Assembly (NCBI RefSeq): GCF_026420845.1
Contig: NZ_JAOWCB010000026.1
Coordinates: 21,505 to 85,504, forward strand
DNA length: 64,000 bases
Direction: 5' to 3'
DNA from: Streptomyces sp. PR69
Lineage (GTDB): Bacteria; Actinomycetota; Actinomycetes; Streptomycetales; Streptomycetaceae
The translations under genes and the position numbers were made by a program. How positions within the stretch are numbered: position 1 is the stretch's first letter; every line of letters begins with the position of its first letter. This document shows, piece by piece, positions 7,910-15,533 of this stretch. Below the pieces are notes generated by a model. That model did not search any database and was not told the origin of the DNA. It saw only the letters and a program-made list of their open reading frames with translations.

Positions 7910-9568
7910 ATGACTGCCGAACGTCCCGCCCCCGCCCCCGAGGGCGACCCGCACGCACACCGCACCGTGCTGCTGCGCCGCGGAGAAGTCCACAGCCCCG
8001 CCGACCCCTTCGCCACCGCGATGGTCGTGGAGAAGGGGCATATCGCCTGGGTGGGCTCCGAAGGCGCCGCCGACGCCTTCGCCTCCGGAGCCGACGAGGT
8101 GGTCGACCTCGAAGGGGCCCTGGTCACTCCGGCGTTCACCGACGCACATGTGCACACCACGAGCACCGGTCTTGCGCTGACCGGGCTCGATCTGTCGGCC
8201 GCCCGCAGTCTGAGCGAGGCGCTGGCGCTGCTGCGGGCCCACAGCGCCGCCCACCCCGAGCACCGGGTTCTCCTCGGACACGGCTGGGACGCGTCGCGCT
8301 GGCCCGAGCAGCGGCCGCCTTCCCGCCTGGAACTCGACCAGGCCGCCGGCGGACGGCCGGCGTATCTGCCCCGCGTGGACGTCCACTCGGCGGTCGTCAC
8401 GAGCGCGCTGCTCGACCTCGTTCCCGGCGTCGCCGGCCTCGACGGATACCACCCCGACGGCCCGCTCACCCGCGCCGCCCACCACGCCGTGCGGGCCGCC
8501 GCCCACGGCGCGGTCACCCCGGCGCAGCGCGCCGCCGCCCAGCGTGCGGCACTCGCCCGCGCGGCCTCCCTCGGCATCGGCACCGTCCATGAGTGCGCGG
8601 GCCCGGACATCAGCGACGAGGGCGACTTCACCGCGCTGCTGGCTCTCGCGGCGGCGGAGCCCGGCCCGCGCGTCCTCGGCTACTGGGCCGAGGAGGTCGC
8701 ATCCGCGAAGGACGCCCAGCGCATTCGCGAGCTGGGCGCGATCGGCGCGGCCGGAGACCTCTTCGTCGACGGCGCCCTCGGCTCGCACACGGCCTGTCTG
8801 CACGAGCCGTACGCCGACGCCCCGCACACCGGCGCCGCGTACCTCGACGCGGCGGCCGTGGCCGCGCATGTGACGGCCTGCACCGAGGCCGGGCTGCAGG
8901 CAGGCTTCCACGCCATCGGCGACGCCGCGCTGAGCGCCGTCGTCGAGGGGGTGCGGGCCGCGTCCCAGCGGCTGGGCCTCGCCCGCGTCCGCGCCGCGCG
9001 GCACCGCGTCGAACACGCGGAGATGCTCACCCCCGAGACCGTCGCCGCCTTCGCGGAGCTCGGCCTCACCGCCTCCGTCCAGCCCGCCTTCGACGCGGCC
9101 TGGGGCGGCGACTGCGGCATGTATGCCCAGCGCCTGGGGGTGGAGCGGGCCCGCACCCTCAACCCGTACGCGGCGCTGCTGCGCGCCGGAGTTCCGCTCG
9201 CCTTCGGCTCCGACAGCCCGGTCACCCCCCTGGACCCCTGGGGAACGGTCCGCGCCGCCGCCTTCCACCACACCCCGGAGCACCGGATCTCCGTGCGTGC
9301 CGCGTTCACCGCCCATACGCGCGGCGGCTGGCGGGCCGTCGGCCGGGACGACGCGGGCGTCCTGGTCCCCGGAGCCCCCGCCGACTACGCCGTCTGGCAC
9401 ACCGGGGAGCTCGTGGTGCAGGCCCCCGACGACCGTGTGGCCCGCTGGTCGACCGACCCCCGTTCGGGCACCCCGGGGCTGCCCGATCTCAGCCCCGGCG
9501 CCGACCTGCCCGTCTGTCTGCGTACCGTTGTCTTCGGACAAATGGTCTTCGACCGGCTGAATGAGTGA
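7910..9568 (+). CDS. Amidohydrolase family protein (YtcJ-like, amidohydro_3)
   Basis: This 552-residue cytoplasmic metallo-hydrolase has the composite beta domain plus TIM barrel of the amidohydrolase superfamily. Visible metal and active-site motifs in order are DAHVHTT (HxH), GHGWDASRWPE, the Lys/Asp-containing barrel segments, AGFHAIGDAAL, RHRVEHAEM, and FGSDSPVTPLDPW with the last metal Asp. The ending APADYAVWHTGELVV matches the returning beta domain. Members act on imides, formamides or N-acyl compounds; the substrate here is unknown. The ATG start lacks a strong ribosome site. It is preceded by the repeat cluster and appears monocistronic. Confidence 0.88.
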   Translation: MTAERPAPAPEGDPHAHRTVLLRRGEVHSPADPFATAMVVEKGHIAWVGSEGAADAFASGADEVVDLEGALVTPAFTDAHVHTTSTGLALTGLDLSAARSLSEALALLRAHSAAHPEHRVLLGHGWDASRWPEQRPPSRLELDQAAGGRPAYLPRVDVHSAVVTSALLDLVPGVAGLDGYHPDGPLTRAAHHAVRAAAHGAVTPAQRAAAQRAALARAASLGIGTVHECAGPDISDEGDFTALLALAAAEPGPRVLGYWAEEVASAKDAQRIRELGAIGAAGDLFVDGALGSHTACLHEPYADAPHTGAAYLDAAAVAAHVTACTEAGLQAGFHAIGDAALSAVVEGVRAASQRLGLARVRAARHRVEHAEMLTPETVAAFAELGLTASVQPAFDAAWGGDCGMYAQRLGVERARTLNPYAALLRAGVPLAFGSDSPVTPLDPWGTVRAAAFHHTPEHRISVRAAFTAHTRGGWRAVGRDDAGVLVPGAPADYAVWHTGELVVQAPDDRVARWSTDPRSGTPGLPDLSPGADLPVCLRTVVFGQMVFDRLNE

Positions 9569-10029
9569 CGTGCGGGCATTTCGCACAGTCGCCGACTGCG
9601 GGCCCGCGCTCGCCCCGCGACCTGCGGATCTTCGTCGCTGACCTGGTGGCACGGCGCAACACCGCAGGTCGGGGGAGTGTTGACAGCCAGCGCCCACCGG
9701 CGGGTAGGTTCGGCCGAGTCCACCACGGGACGTCCGGCCGGCAGACCCCCACGCAGTCGTCGAACGCCGCTGGGCCATGGGGCAGCGCACCGCACCGGGC
9801 ACTGCCACTGGGAGCCAGGTTCAGCGCCCGCGCCTCGGGGGCGAGGGAAGGTTTCAGCCGGCCGGCAGGTGTGACTCGGGTGGGGCCCGGCGTTCAGTAG
9901 ACAACGGCTCTCGGTCGATCCGCAGCCAGCGGGTACCAGGTCGGCCCGAAGGACGCCGGGTCCTGGTCCGCAGCCCGGGCACAGGTGCTCGCTATGGTTG
10001 GTCTCTGCGTACGAAACAAAGGGGCAGCA
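9569..10029. other. Intergenic stretch upstream of ppm1
   Basis: No gene is supported in these 461 bp. It contains a promoter-like TTGACA...TAGGTT pair at 9680-9710 on the plus strand and otherwise unremarkable GC-rich DNA, so ppm1 may have a long leader. Confidence 0.55.
9680..9710 (+). promoter_or_regulatory. HrdB-type promoter candidate, TTGACA-N19-TAGGTT
   Basis: A consensus -35 TTGACA at 9680-9685 and TAGGTT at 9705-9710 are separated by 19 bp. It lies about 320 bp upstream of ppm1, so it could drive ppm1-fxsA with a long untranslated leader, or a small RNA. Confidence 0.45.
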
Positions 10030-10821
10030 GTGACAAACGGTGGTGGGGTTCCCGGGGGAGAAGCCCAGGAGAGGCGGTACACGCCGCTCGGCAAGGCCCT
10101 GGTGATCATCCCGACCTACAACGAGGCGGAGAACATCAGGCCGATCGTCGCCCGGGTGCGCGCCGCCGTGCCCGACGCGGACGTCCTCGTCGCCGACGAC
10201 AACAGCCCCGACGGCACCGGCAAGTTCGCCGACGAGCTCTCCGCCGATGACGAGCAGGTGCATGTGCTGCACCGCAAGGGCAAGGAGGGGCTCGGCGCGG
10301 CCTACCTCGCCGGGTTCGAGTGGGGCATCGAGCACGGCTATGACGTGCTGATCGAGATGGACGCGGACGGGTCCCACCAGCCCGAGGAACTGCCCCGGCT
10401 GCTCACCGCCCTCAAGGGGGCGGACCTGGTCCTCGGGTCGCGCTGGGTGCCGGGCGGACGGGTCGTCAACTGGCCCAAGTACCGGGAGTTCCTCTCCCGC
10501 GGCGGCAGCACCTACTCGCGGCTGGTCCTCGGAGTGCCGATCCGGGACGTCACGGGCGGATTCAGGGCCTTCCGCGCCGACACCCTGAAGGGCCTCGGCC
10601 TCGGCGACGTGGCCTCCCAGGGCTACTGCTTCCAGGTCGATCTGGCCCGGCGGGCCGTGGCGGCGGGATTCCACGTCGTGGAGGTCCCGATCACCTTTGT
10701 CGAGCGCGAGCTGGGCGACTCCAAGATGAGCCGGGACATCGTCGTCGAGGCGCTGTGGCGGGTCACCGCGTGGGGTGTGACGGGGCGGGCGAATCGTCTC
10801 CTCGGCCGTGGCAAGGGCTGA
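10030..10821 (+). CDS. ppm1: Polyprenol phosphate mannosyltransferase Ppm1
   Basis: This 263-residue GT2 enzyme transfers mannose from GDP-mannose to polyprenyl phosphate at the inner membrane face. It supplies the lipid-linked mannose used for protein O-mannosylation and glycolipids. Motifs: VIIPTYNEAENI at the start, VADDNSPDGTG, the metal-binding IEMDADGSHQPEELP, GSRWVPGG, and DVTGGFRAFR. No membrane segments are present, as in the stand-alone Streptomyces form, unlike the two-domain mycobacterial protein. The GTG at 10030 is chosen over a longer frame because it follows GGGGCAGCA and begins right before the Gly-rich lead. fxsA follows 36 bp downstream. Pairing with fxsA and rbpA matches S. 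coelicolor from memory. Confidence 0.9.
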   Translation: MTNGGGVPGGEAQERRYTPLGKALVIIPTYNEAENIRPIVARVRAAVPDADVLVADDNSPDGTGKFADELSADDEQVHVLHRKGKEGLGAAYLAGFEWGIEHGYDVLIEMDADGSHQPEELPRLLTALKGADLVLGSRWVPGGRVVNWPKYREFLSRGGSTYSRLVLGVPIRDVTGGFRAFRADTLKGLGLGDVASQGYCFQVDLARRAVAAGFHVVEVPITFVERELGDSKMSRDIVVEALWRVTAWGVTGRANRLLGRGKG

Positions 10822-10837
10822 TCGCCGGTTCGGCCCC

Positions 10838-10856
10838 CTCCCAGGCACACTGGGAG
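10838..10856 (+). promoter_or_regulatory. Hairpin overlapping the fxsA ribosome site
   Basis: CTCCCAG, loop GCACA, CTGGGAG: a perfect 7-bp stem whose right arm contains GGGAG, the only Shine-Dalgarno-like sequence before the fxsA ATG two bases further on. Folding would hide the site, suggesting translational control or coupling to upstream ppm1 translation. Confidence 0.5.
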
Positions 10857-10857
10857 C

Positions 10858-11415
10858 ATGACGACCGGCGCACCGACACCGACGGCCCACCGACGTTCCC
10901 GCCCCCGCTCCCTGCTCCCCCTCGCCATCGCCGCCTGGCTGGTGCTGGAGATCTGGCTGCTGATGATCGTCGGCCGGGCGGCCGGCGGGCTCACGGTGCT
11001 CCTGCTGCTGGTCGGCGGGGCGGTGCTGGGCGCGGCGGTCATGAAGCGGGCGGGCCGCAGGGCGTTCACAGCGCTGACGGAGGCGCTGCAGTCGCATTCT
11101 CCGTCTCAGGCTCCGGCAGCAGCTCCGCAGGCCGGCGGCAGCCCGGGCAATGGCTTCCTGATGCTCGCGGGGCTGCTGCTGATGCTGCCGGGGCTGATCT
11201 CCGACGCGGCGGGGCTGCTGCTGCTGATCCCGCCGCTGCGGAAGGGGCTGAGCCGGCGTGTGCGGCGGGCGGCGGTGCCGGGGGCGTTCGGTGACGCGTA
11301 CCAGCAGGCCCGCATCCACCGGCCGGACGGCAAGGTCGTCCCGGGCGAGGTCATCCGTGACACCCCGCCGCCGGACGGGGGCGAGGACACTCCCCGCCCG
11401 CCCCTGACGCAGTAA
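10858..11415 (+). CDS. fxsA: FxsA family membrane protein
   Basis: This 185-residue inner-membrane protein of the FxsA/YtzA family starts with a basic segment (HRRSRPRS). Two adjacent hydrophobic helices follow (about residues 19-65, with LAIAAWLVLEIWLLMIV and GLTVLLLLVGGAVLGAAVM), then the family pattern LMLAGLLLMLPGLISDAAGLLLLIPPLR at about 100-130. The soluble C-terminus is disordered. In E. coli FxsA relieves phage T7 F exclusion; its normal role is unclear. It follows ppm1 closely and is probably cotranscribed. Converges with rbpA across a shared terminator. Confidence 0.9.
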   Translation: MTTGAPTPTAHRRSRPRSLLPLAIAAWLVLEIWLLMIVGRAAGGLTVLLLLVGGAVLGAAVMKRAGRRAFTALTEALQSHSPSQAPAAAPQAGGSPGNGFLMLAGLLLMLPGLISDAAGLLLLIPPLRKGLSRRVRRAAVPGAFGDAYQQARIHRPDGKVVPGEVIRDTPPPDGGEDTPRPPLTQ

Positions 11416-11881
11416 CGCCCCGCCCCGGGCACGGGCCTTTCCCACCCACCCGCCCTATGAACACGGGGCTGTGGCCCCACCCCCGCCACCGGCCCGGCGC
11501 TCCGCGCGGGCCGGTTCCGCACCGCGGCGGGGGCTGCGTGGCTGGGGCGTGCGTTTGGGGCGGTTGTGTGCTCCGCGCGGGCTGGTCCCGCGCCTCGGTG
11601 GGGGCTGCGTGGCTCGGCGTTCCGTGTTGTGTCTGGGGTTTGGGTCGCTCGTCGGGGGTGGTGGGGTCGCTTCGCGCGCCTGTCCGGCTCCTGGCGGGAC
11701 CTTGTGGCCGGGGCGGACTGCTCGCGCTGGGCGCGTGCCCTTGGCTCTGATCGGGGAGGCGGGGCTTGCTGCGCAGGGCTTGCTCCCGGGTCCCTCTGGG
11801 GCGCGTCGGCGTTCTGCGCCCGACGCGGCGTTGGCCCGGCCGCCGGCGGGGGCCGGAGGCCGGATCCCCCGGACATGCCAA
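11416..11881. other. Intergenic stretch between fxsA and its terminator
   Basis: No gene is supported. The sequence is G-rich on the plus strand with scattered short direct repeats (GGGGGCTGCGTGGCT appears twice near 11525 and 11600) but no recognisable product or domain. It ends at the large hairpin at 11882. Confidence 0.5.
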
Positions 11882-11926
11882 AGCCGCGGGGGCGGACCAC
11901 ACCTGATGTGGTCCGCCCCCGCGGCT
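11882..11926. terminator. Bidirectional terminator between fxsA and rbpA
   Basis: AGCCGCGGGGGCGGACCACA is followed by the loop CCTGA and its exact complement: a 20-bp perfect stem. It lies 31 bp beyond the rbpA stop and serves rbpA directly; it can also stop transcription arriving from fxsA. Confidence 0.85.
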
Positions 11927-11957
11927 CGCGGTGCCCTGGAGCTACGCGATCACGCGA

Positions 11958-12332
11958 TCACGCGGACTTCCGGCTGTCCCGCGGATGCACCGCAATATTC
12001 ATCGCGCCCGACCGCAGGACCGCCAGCCTCTCGGCCAGCACCTCCTCCAGCTCCTCGCGGGTGCGCCGCTCCATGAGCATGTCCCAGTGCGTCCGCGCCG
12101 GCTTGCCCTTCTTCTCCTCGGGGCCGTCCCCGTCCACCAGGAGTGCCTGCGCGCCGCACGCCTTGCACTCCCACTCCGGCGGAATCTCCGCCTCAACCGA
12201 GAACGGCATCTCGAAACGATGTCCGTTCTGGCATGCGTACTCCACGGCCTGGCGCGGGGCCAGATCGATGCCGCGGTCGGTCTCGTAGCTGGTAACCACG
12301 AGCCGCGTGCCGCGGAGAGCTCGCTCACTCAT
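11958..12332 (-). CDS. rbpA: RNA polymerase-binding protein RbpA
   Basis: This 124-residue actinobacterial general factor binds the principal sigma factor and RNA polymerase and stabilises the open complex; in S. coelicolor it also affects rifampicin tolerance. The N-terminus SERALRGTRL is the conserved tail. The core has a CQNGH...CKACG zinc-type pair. The C-terminal part (RTHWDMLMERRTREELEEVLAERLAVLR) is the basic linker and sigma-interaction helix. Start ATG with GGGAGG upstream. A SigR-type promoter lies 61-88 bp upstream, consistent with the known thiol-stress control of rbpA. Confidence 0.97.
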   Translation of the reverse strand: MSERALRGTRLVVTSYETDRGIDLAPRQAVEYACQNGHRFEMPFSVEAEIPPEWECKACGAQALLVDGDGPEEKKGKPARTHWDMLMERRTREELEEVLAERLAVLRSGAMNIAVHPRDSRKSA

Positions 12333-12392
12333 GAATCGTGCCTCCCGGGCTTGTCGCCCACAGGACAGGTGTCGCTGTCGTCGTCATCCGGT

Positions 12393-12420
12393 CAACGTCC
12401 GGTCGGCGGTAAAGATTCCC
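12393..12420 (-). promoter_or_regulatory. SigR-type promoter of rbpA
   Basis: Reading on the minus strand: GGGAAT, 18 bp, GTTG. This matches the SigR consensus GGAAT-N18-GTT exactly. Transcription would start near 12386, giving a leader of about 50 bases. rbpA is an established SigR target in S. coelicolor, so sequence and known biology agree. Confidence 0.8.
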
Positions 12421-12491
12421 GTTCCGGGTCATGCGTCGCCCGTCGTGCCGCTGCTTTCCCAATGTATGGGGGTACCCACCAGTGCCCGGTT

Positions 12492-12515
12492 TGTCACATC
12501 TGACAGAAAGTGTCA
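12492..12515. promoter_or_regulatory. TGTCA half-site cluster upstream of rbpA
   Basis: TGTCA CATC TGACA forms a perfect palindrome at 12492-12505, and a third TGTCA follows at 12511. It lies about 75-95 bp beyond the SigR -35. It may bind a regulator of rbpA or be part of a second promoter. No regulator is identified. Confidence 0.3.
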
Positions 12516-12599
12516 CCCCGTGATTTCACTTCTTCCGCGCGCAGTAACGGTCCGCCTGGCAGGCCAAAGGCGTACACTACCGCCCTTTCACTTCAACGT

Positions 12600-13964
12600 C
12601 TAAATCCGGTCGGGCACCGGATTCCCCGCGGCGGCGGCCGCCTCCCGCACCGGCACCCGCGCCAGCAGCAGGAAGCCGAGGGCGAAGAACACCACCAGGG
12701 AGATGATCGCGTCCCGGTAGCTGCCGGTCAGCTGATACGCGAGCCCGAAGACCAGCGGCCCCAGCCAGCTCAGTCCGCGGTCGCTCATCTCGTACGCGGA
12801 GAAGTACTCCGCCTCCTTGCCGCGCGGCACCAGATGTGAGAAGAGCGACCGCGACAGCGCCTGGCTGCCGCCGAGGACGAGCCCGATCGCTCCGGCGAGC
12901 ACGAAGAACCACATCGGCCGTCCGGCGGGCAGAAAGTAGCCGGCGGCGAGGATCAGCGTCCACACCGCCAGCGACCCCAGGATCGTGCGCTTCGCCCCGT
13001 AGCTCCGGGCCAGCCGCCCCATCGCGAGCGCGCCCGCCACCGCCAGCACCTGCACCAGCAGCACCGCCGTGATCAGCGTGGTCTGGTCGAGCCCCAGCTC
13101 CTCGGAGCCGTAGATGGACGCCTGCGAGATCACCGTCTGGACCCCGTCGTTGTAGACGAGGTACGCCAGCAGGAAGGAGAGGGTGAGCGGATGGCGCCGC
13201 ATGTCCCGCAGCGTCGCCAGCAGCTGCCGCCAGCCGGAGCCCACCGCGCCCTCGCCGTTCGGCGCGGCCCGCCGGTCGCGCAGCCGGCGCAGCGGCACCA
13301 GAGTGAACGCCCCCCACCACACACCGGCCGACGCCAGACAGATCCGCACCGCCTCGGCCTCCGACAGGCCGAAGGATTCATGCCCGGTGTAGAGGGCGAG
13401 ATTGAGCACCAGGACCAGCGCACCCGACGTATAGCCGAAGGCCCAGCCCCGCGACGAGACCGCGTCCCGCTCGTCGGGCTCCGCGATCTGCGGCAGATAG
13501 GCGTTGTAGAGGACCATCGACACCGCGAGCGAGGCATTGGCGACGATCAGCAGCAGCGCGCCCAGCAGATAGCGGTCGCCGTCCAGGAAGAACATGCCCG
13601 CGGTTGCCGCCGCCCCCAGGTACGCGGCCGCCGCCAGCAGCGGCTTCTTACGGCCCGAACGGTCGGCCGCCGCACCCGCCAGCGGCATCAGCAGCACCGC
13701 CAGCACCACCGACACCGACACCGCGTACGGGAACACCGCCCCGGCGCGCACCGGGATGCCCAGCGGATGGACAAACCCCTCGGCGTCGGCCGCGGCCTTG
13801 GCCACCGACGTCAGATACGGCCCGAGGAAGACGGTGAGCACGCTCGTCGAGTAGACGGAGCAGGCGAAGTCGTAGAAGTACCAGCCCCGCTGCTCGCGTA
13901 TCCGGTCTGCCGGATGGCCTGGCCCGTCCGGGCCGGCCGCCCGGTCCGCGGTGTCCGCAGTCAC
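12600..13964 (-). CDS. MFS transporter, UMF1/Atg22-type
   Basis: This 454-residue integral membrane protein has about 12 hydrophobic helices. The N-terminal REQRGWYFYDFACSVYSTSVLTVFLGPYLTSVA is the hallmark of the UMF1 (Atg22-like) branch, and PLAGAAADRSGRKKPLL is the classic MFS loop 2-3 motif. A second motif copy (MGRLARSYGAKRTILG) begins the C-terminal half. The substrate is not known; Atg22 exports amino acids from yeast vacuoles. It is the last of three genes read on the minus strand (YczE-type protein, glycerophosphodiesterase, this), with a 58-bp gap to the preceding gene. Confidence 0.88.
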   Translation of the reverse strand: MTADTADRAAGPDGPGHPADRIREQRGWYFYDFACSVYSTSVLTVFLGPYLTSVAKAAADAEGFVHPLGIPVRAGAVFPYAVSVSVVLAVLLMPLAGAAADRSGRKKPLLAAAAYLGAAATAGMFFLDGDRYLLGALLLIVANASLAVSMVLYNAYLPQIAEPDERDAVSSRGWAFGYTSGALVLVLNLALYTGHESFGLSEAEAVRICLASAGVWWGAFTLVPLRRLRDRRAAPNGEGAVGSGWRQLLATLRDMRRHPLTLSFLLAYLVYNDGVQTVISQASIYGSEELGLDQTTLITAVLLVQVLAVAGALAMGRLARSYGAKRTILGSLAVWTLILAAGYFLPAGRPMWFFVLAGAIGLVLGGSQALSRSLFSHLVPRGKEAEYFSAYEMSDRGLSWLGPLVFGLAYQLTGSYRDAIISLVVFFALGFLLLARVPVREAAAAAGNPVPDRI

Positions 13965-14022
13965 GCCGCGCCCTCTCGCTCGTCCGTCGTCAGACGTGCG
14001 AGCCGGCTCGGACCGTGCGGGC

Positions 14023-14787
14023 TCAGACCCAGACTCCCCGGTCGGTCAGCACCGTGCGCAGCGTCTCCAGATGATCGGTCATGATGCCATCCACGCCGAG
14101 ATCAAGCAGCGCCGCCATCCGATCCGCGTCGTTCACCGTCCAGACGTGGACCTGCAGCCCACGGGCGTGCGCCTCGCGGACGAAGCGGCGGTCGACCACC
14201 GGAATGCCGTTCTGCGACTGCGGCACCTGCGCGCAGACCGCGCCCAGGCGCACCGCCGCCGGGATGCCCAGCGAACGCAGCCGCAGCCCCAGCACCCCGC
14301 GGACCCCGTACGACGTCGCCAGCCGCGGCCCGGCGAGCCGGGCGGCCCTGGCCACCCTCCCCTCGGAGAAGGAGCCCACGCAGACGCGGTCCCAGACGCC
14401 GGTCCTGCGGATCAGATCGACGAGCGGCGTCAGCGCCGACTCCGCCTTGAGGTCGACGTTCCAGCGTGCCTCGGGGAACTCCTCCAGCAGCTCCTCGAAG
14501 AGCGGCAGCGGCTCCCGGCCCGCCACTCGCGCACGGCGCACCTCGCTCCAGGGGAGGTCCGCGATCCGGCCGCGGGCGTCCGTCACCCGGTCCAGGGTCG
14601 GGTCGTGGAACGCGACGAGCCTGCCGTCGGCGGTGGTGTGCACATCCGTCTCGAAGTAGCGGTACCCGGCCGCGGCGGCGCGGCGGAAGGCGGCGGCGGT
14701 GTTCTCAAGCCCGTCGGCCGCCCCGCCGCGGTGCGCGAAGGCGAGCGTGGCCGGATGGTCCAGATAGGGATGGCGTACGCGTGTCAC
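14023..14787 (-). CDS. Glycerophosphodiester phosphodiesterase
   Basis: This 254-residue cytoplasmic GDPD-family enzyme hydrolyses glycerophosphodiesters to glycerol 3-phosphate and an alcohol. The active-site motifs are clear: FAHRGGA (catalytic His), FETDVHTTADGRLVAFHDPTLDR (metal Glu/Asp and the second His), then the barrel strands WNVDLKAESAL and VHVWTVND. No signal peptide is present. The GTG start overlaps the upstream stop as GTGA, so it is translationally coupled to the YczE-type membrane protein. It likely recycles phospholipid head groups. Confidence 0.92.
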   Translation of the reverse strand: MTRVRHPYLDHPATLAFAHRGGAADGLENTAAAFRRAAAAGYRYFETDVHTTADGRLVAFHDPTLDRVTDARGRIADLPWSEVRRARVAGREPLPLFEELLEEFPEARWNVDLKAESALTPLVDLIRRTGVWDRVCVGSFSEGRVARAARLAGPRLATSYGVRGVLGLRLRSLGIPAAVRLGAVCAQVPQSQNGIPVVDRRFVREAHARGLQVHVWTVNDADRMAALLDLGVDGIMTDHLETLRTVLTDRGVWV

Positions 14788-15431
14788 CTTCGCAGTATCA
14801 CCCGCCCCGGTGTCCGGCCGGCGACCACCATGCTGCCTCCGTCCGGTCCGGAGATGGCGAAGACGCGCAGGAAGAGCTGGGCGAGCGGGCCGATCGCCAG
14901 TGCGTACGCCACCGTGCCCGCACCCAGCGTCCCCCCGAGCAGGAAACCCGTGGCCACCACCGTCACCTCGACCAGGGTGCGCATCAGCCGGATCGACCGG
15001 CCGGTGAGCCGGTGCAGTCCGGTCATCAGGCCGTCGCGCGGCCCCGGCCCGAAGCGGGCGGCGATGTAGAGGCCGGTCGCCGCGCCGTTCAGCACGATCC
15101 CCGTGATCATCACGGGGATCTGTACGGGGAGTGTGCGGGCGTCCGGCACGACGGCCAGCGTCGCGTCCATGGCGAGACCGACGACGAAGACGTTCGAGAC
15201 CGTGCCGAGGCCCGGGCGCTGCCGCAGCGGAATCCAGAGCAGCAGCACCGCGGCGCCCACAATGATCGACACCACGCCGATGGTCAGGCCGGTCAGCTCC
15301 GCAAGCCCCTGATGCAGCACGTTCCAGGGCTCAAGCCCGAGCCCCGCACGCACCAGCAGCGCCGAACTCGCCCCGTACAGCGCCAGACCGGCGTACAGCT
15401 GGAGCAGTCGGCGGGACAGATGCCTGGACAC
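14784..15431 (-). CDS. YczE/YitT-type membrane protein
   Basis: This 215-residue inner-membrane protein has about five hydrophobic segments. The GLGLEPWNVLHQGLAELTGLTIGVVSIIVGAAVLLLWIPLRQRPGLGTVSN region is characteristic of the YczE family. FGPGPRDGLMTGLHRLTGRS and the Arg-rich RRSIRLMRTLVEV-like turn also fit. The start is a GTG preceded by GGGGGG. YczE-like proteins are repeatedly found next to MocR-type regulators, as here, and are suspected transporters or sensors for a compound the regulator responds to. First gene of the three-gene operon, divergent from the MocR gene. Confidence 0.88.
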   Translation of the reverse strand: MSRHLSRRLLQLYAGLALYGASSALLVRAGLGLEPWNVLHQGLAELTGLTIGVVSIIVGAAVLLLWIPLRQRPGLGTVSNVFVVGLAMDATLAVVPDARTLPVQIPVMITGIVLNGAATGLYIAARFGPGPRDGLMTGLHRLTGRSIRLMRTLVEVTVVATGFLLGGTLGAGTVAYALAIGPLAQLFLRVFAISGPDGGSMVVAGRTPGRVILRR

Positions 15432-15443
15432 AGAGCAACCCCC

Positions 15444-15478
15444 CAGGGTGTCGTCGTGGACTGATGCATGACACCCTG
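15444..15478. promoter_or_regulatory. 9-bp inverted repeat in the MocR-YczE spacer
   Basis: CAGGGTGTC and GACACCCTG are separated by 17 bp, within the 102-bp spacer of two divergent genes. A good candidate for a MocR operator, which typically consists of spaced repeats; proximity to the YczE start would allow repression. Confidence 0.5.
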
Positions 15479-15508
15479 TGGCCATGGAATGAATGCCAGC
15501 CATGGCCA
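15479..15508. promoter_or_regulatory. Second inverted repeat, TGGCCATGG...CCATGGCCA
   Basis: Perfect 9-bp arms with a 12-bp spacer, directly after the previous repeat and 26 bp before the MocR start. Possible second binding site or part of autoregulation. Confidence 0.45.
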
Positions 15509-15533
15509 ATTTCCGGAAGGTGGACTGAATTCC

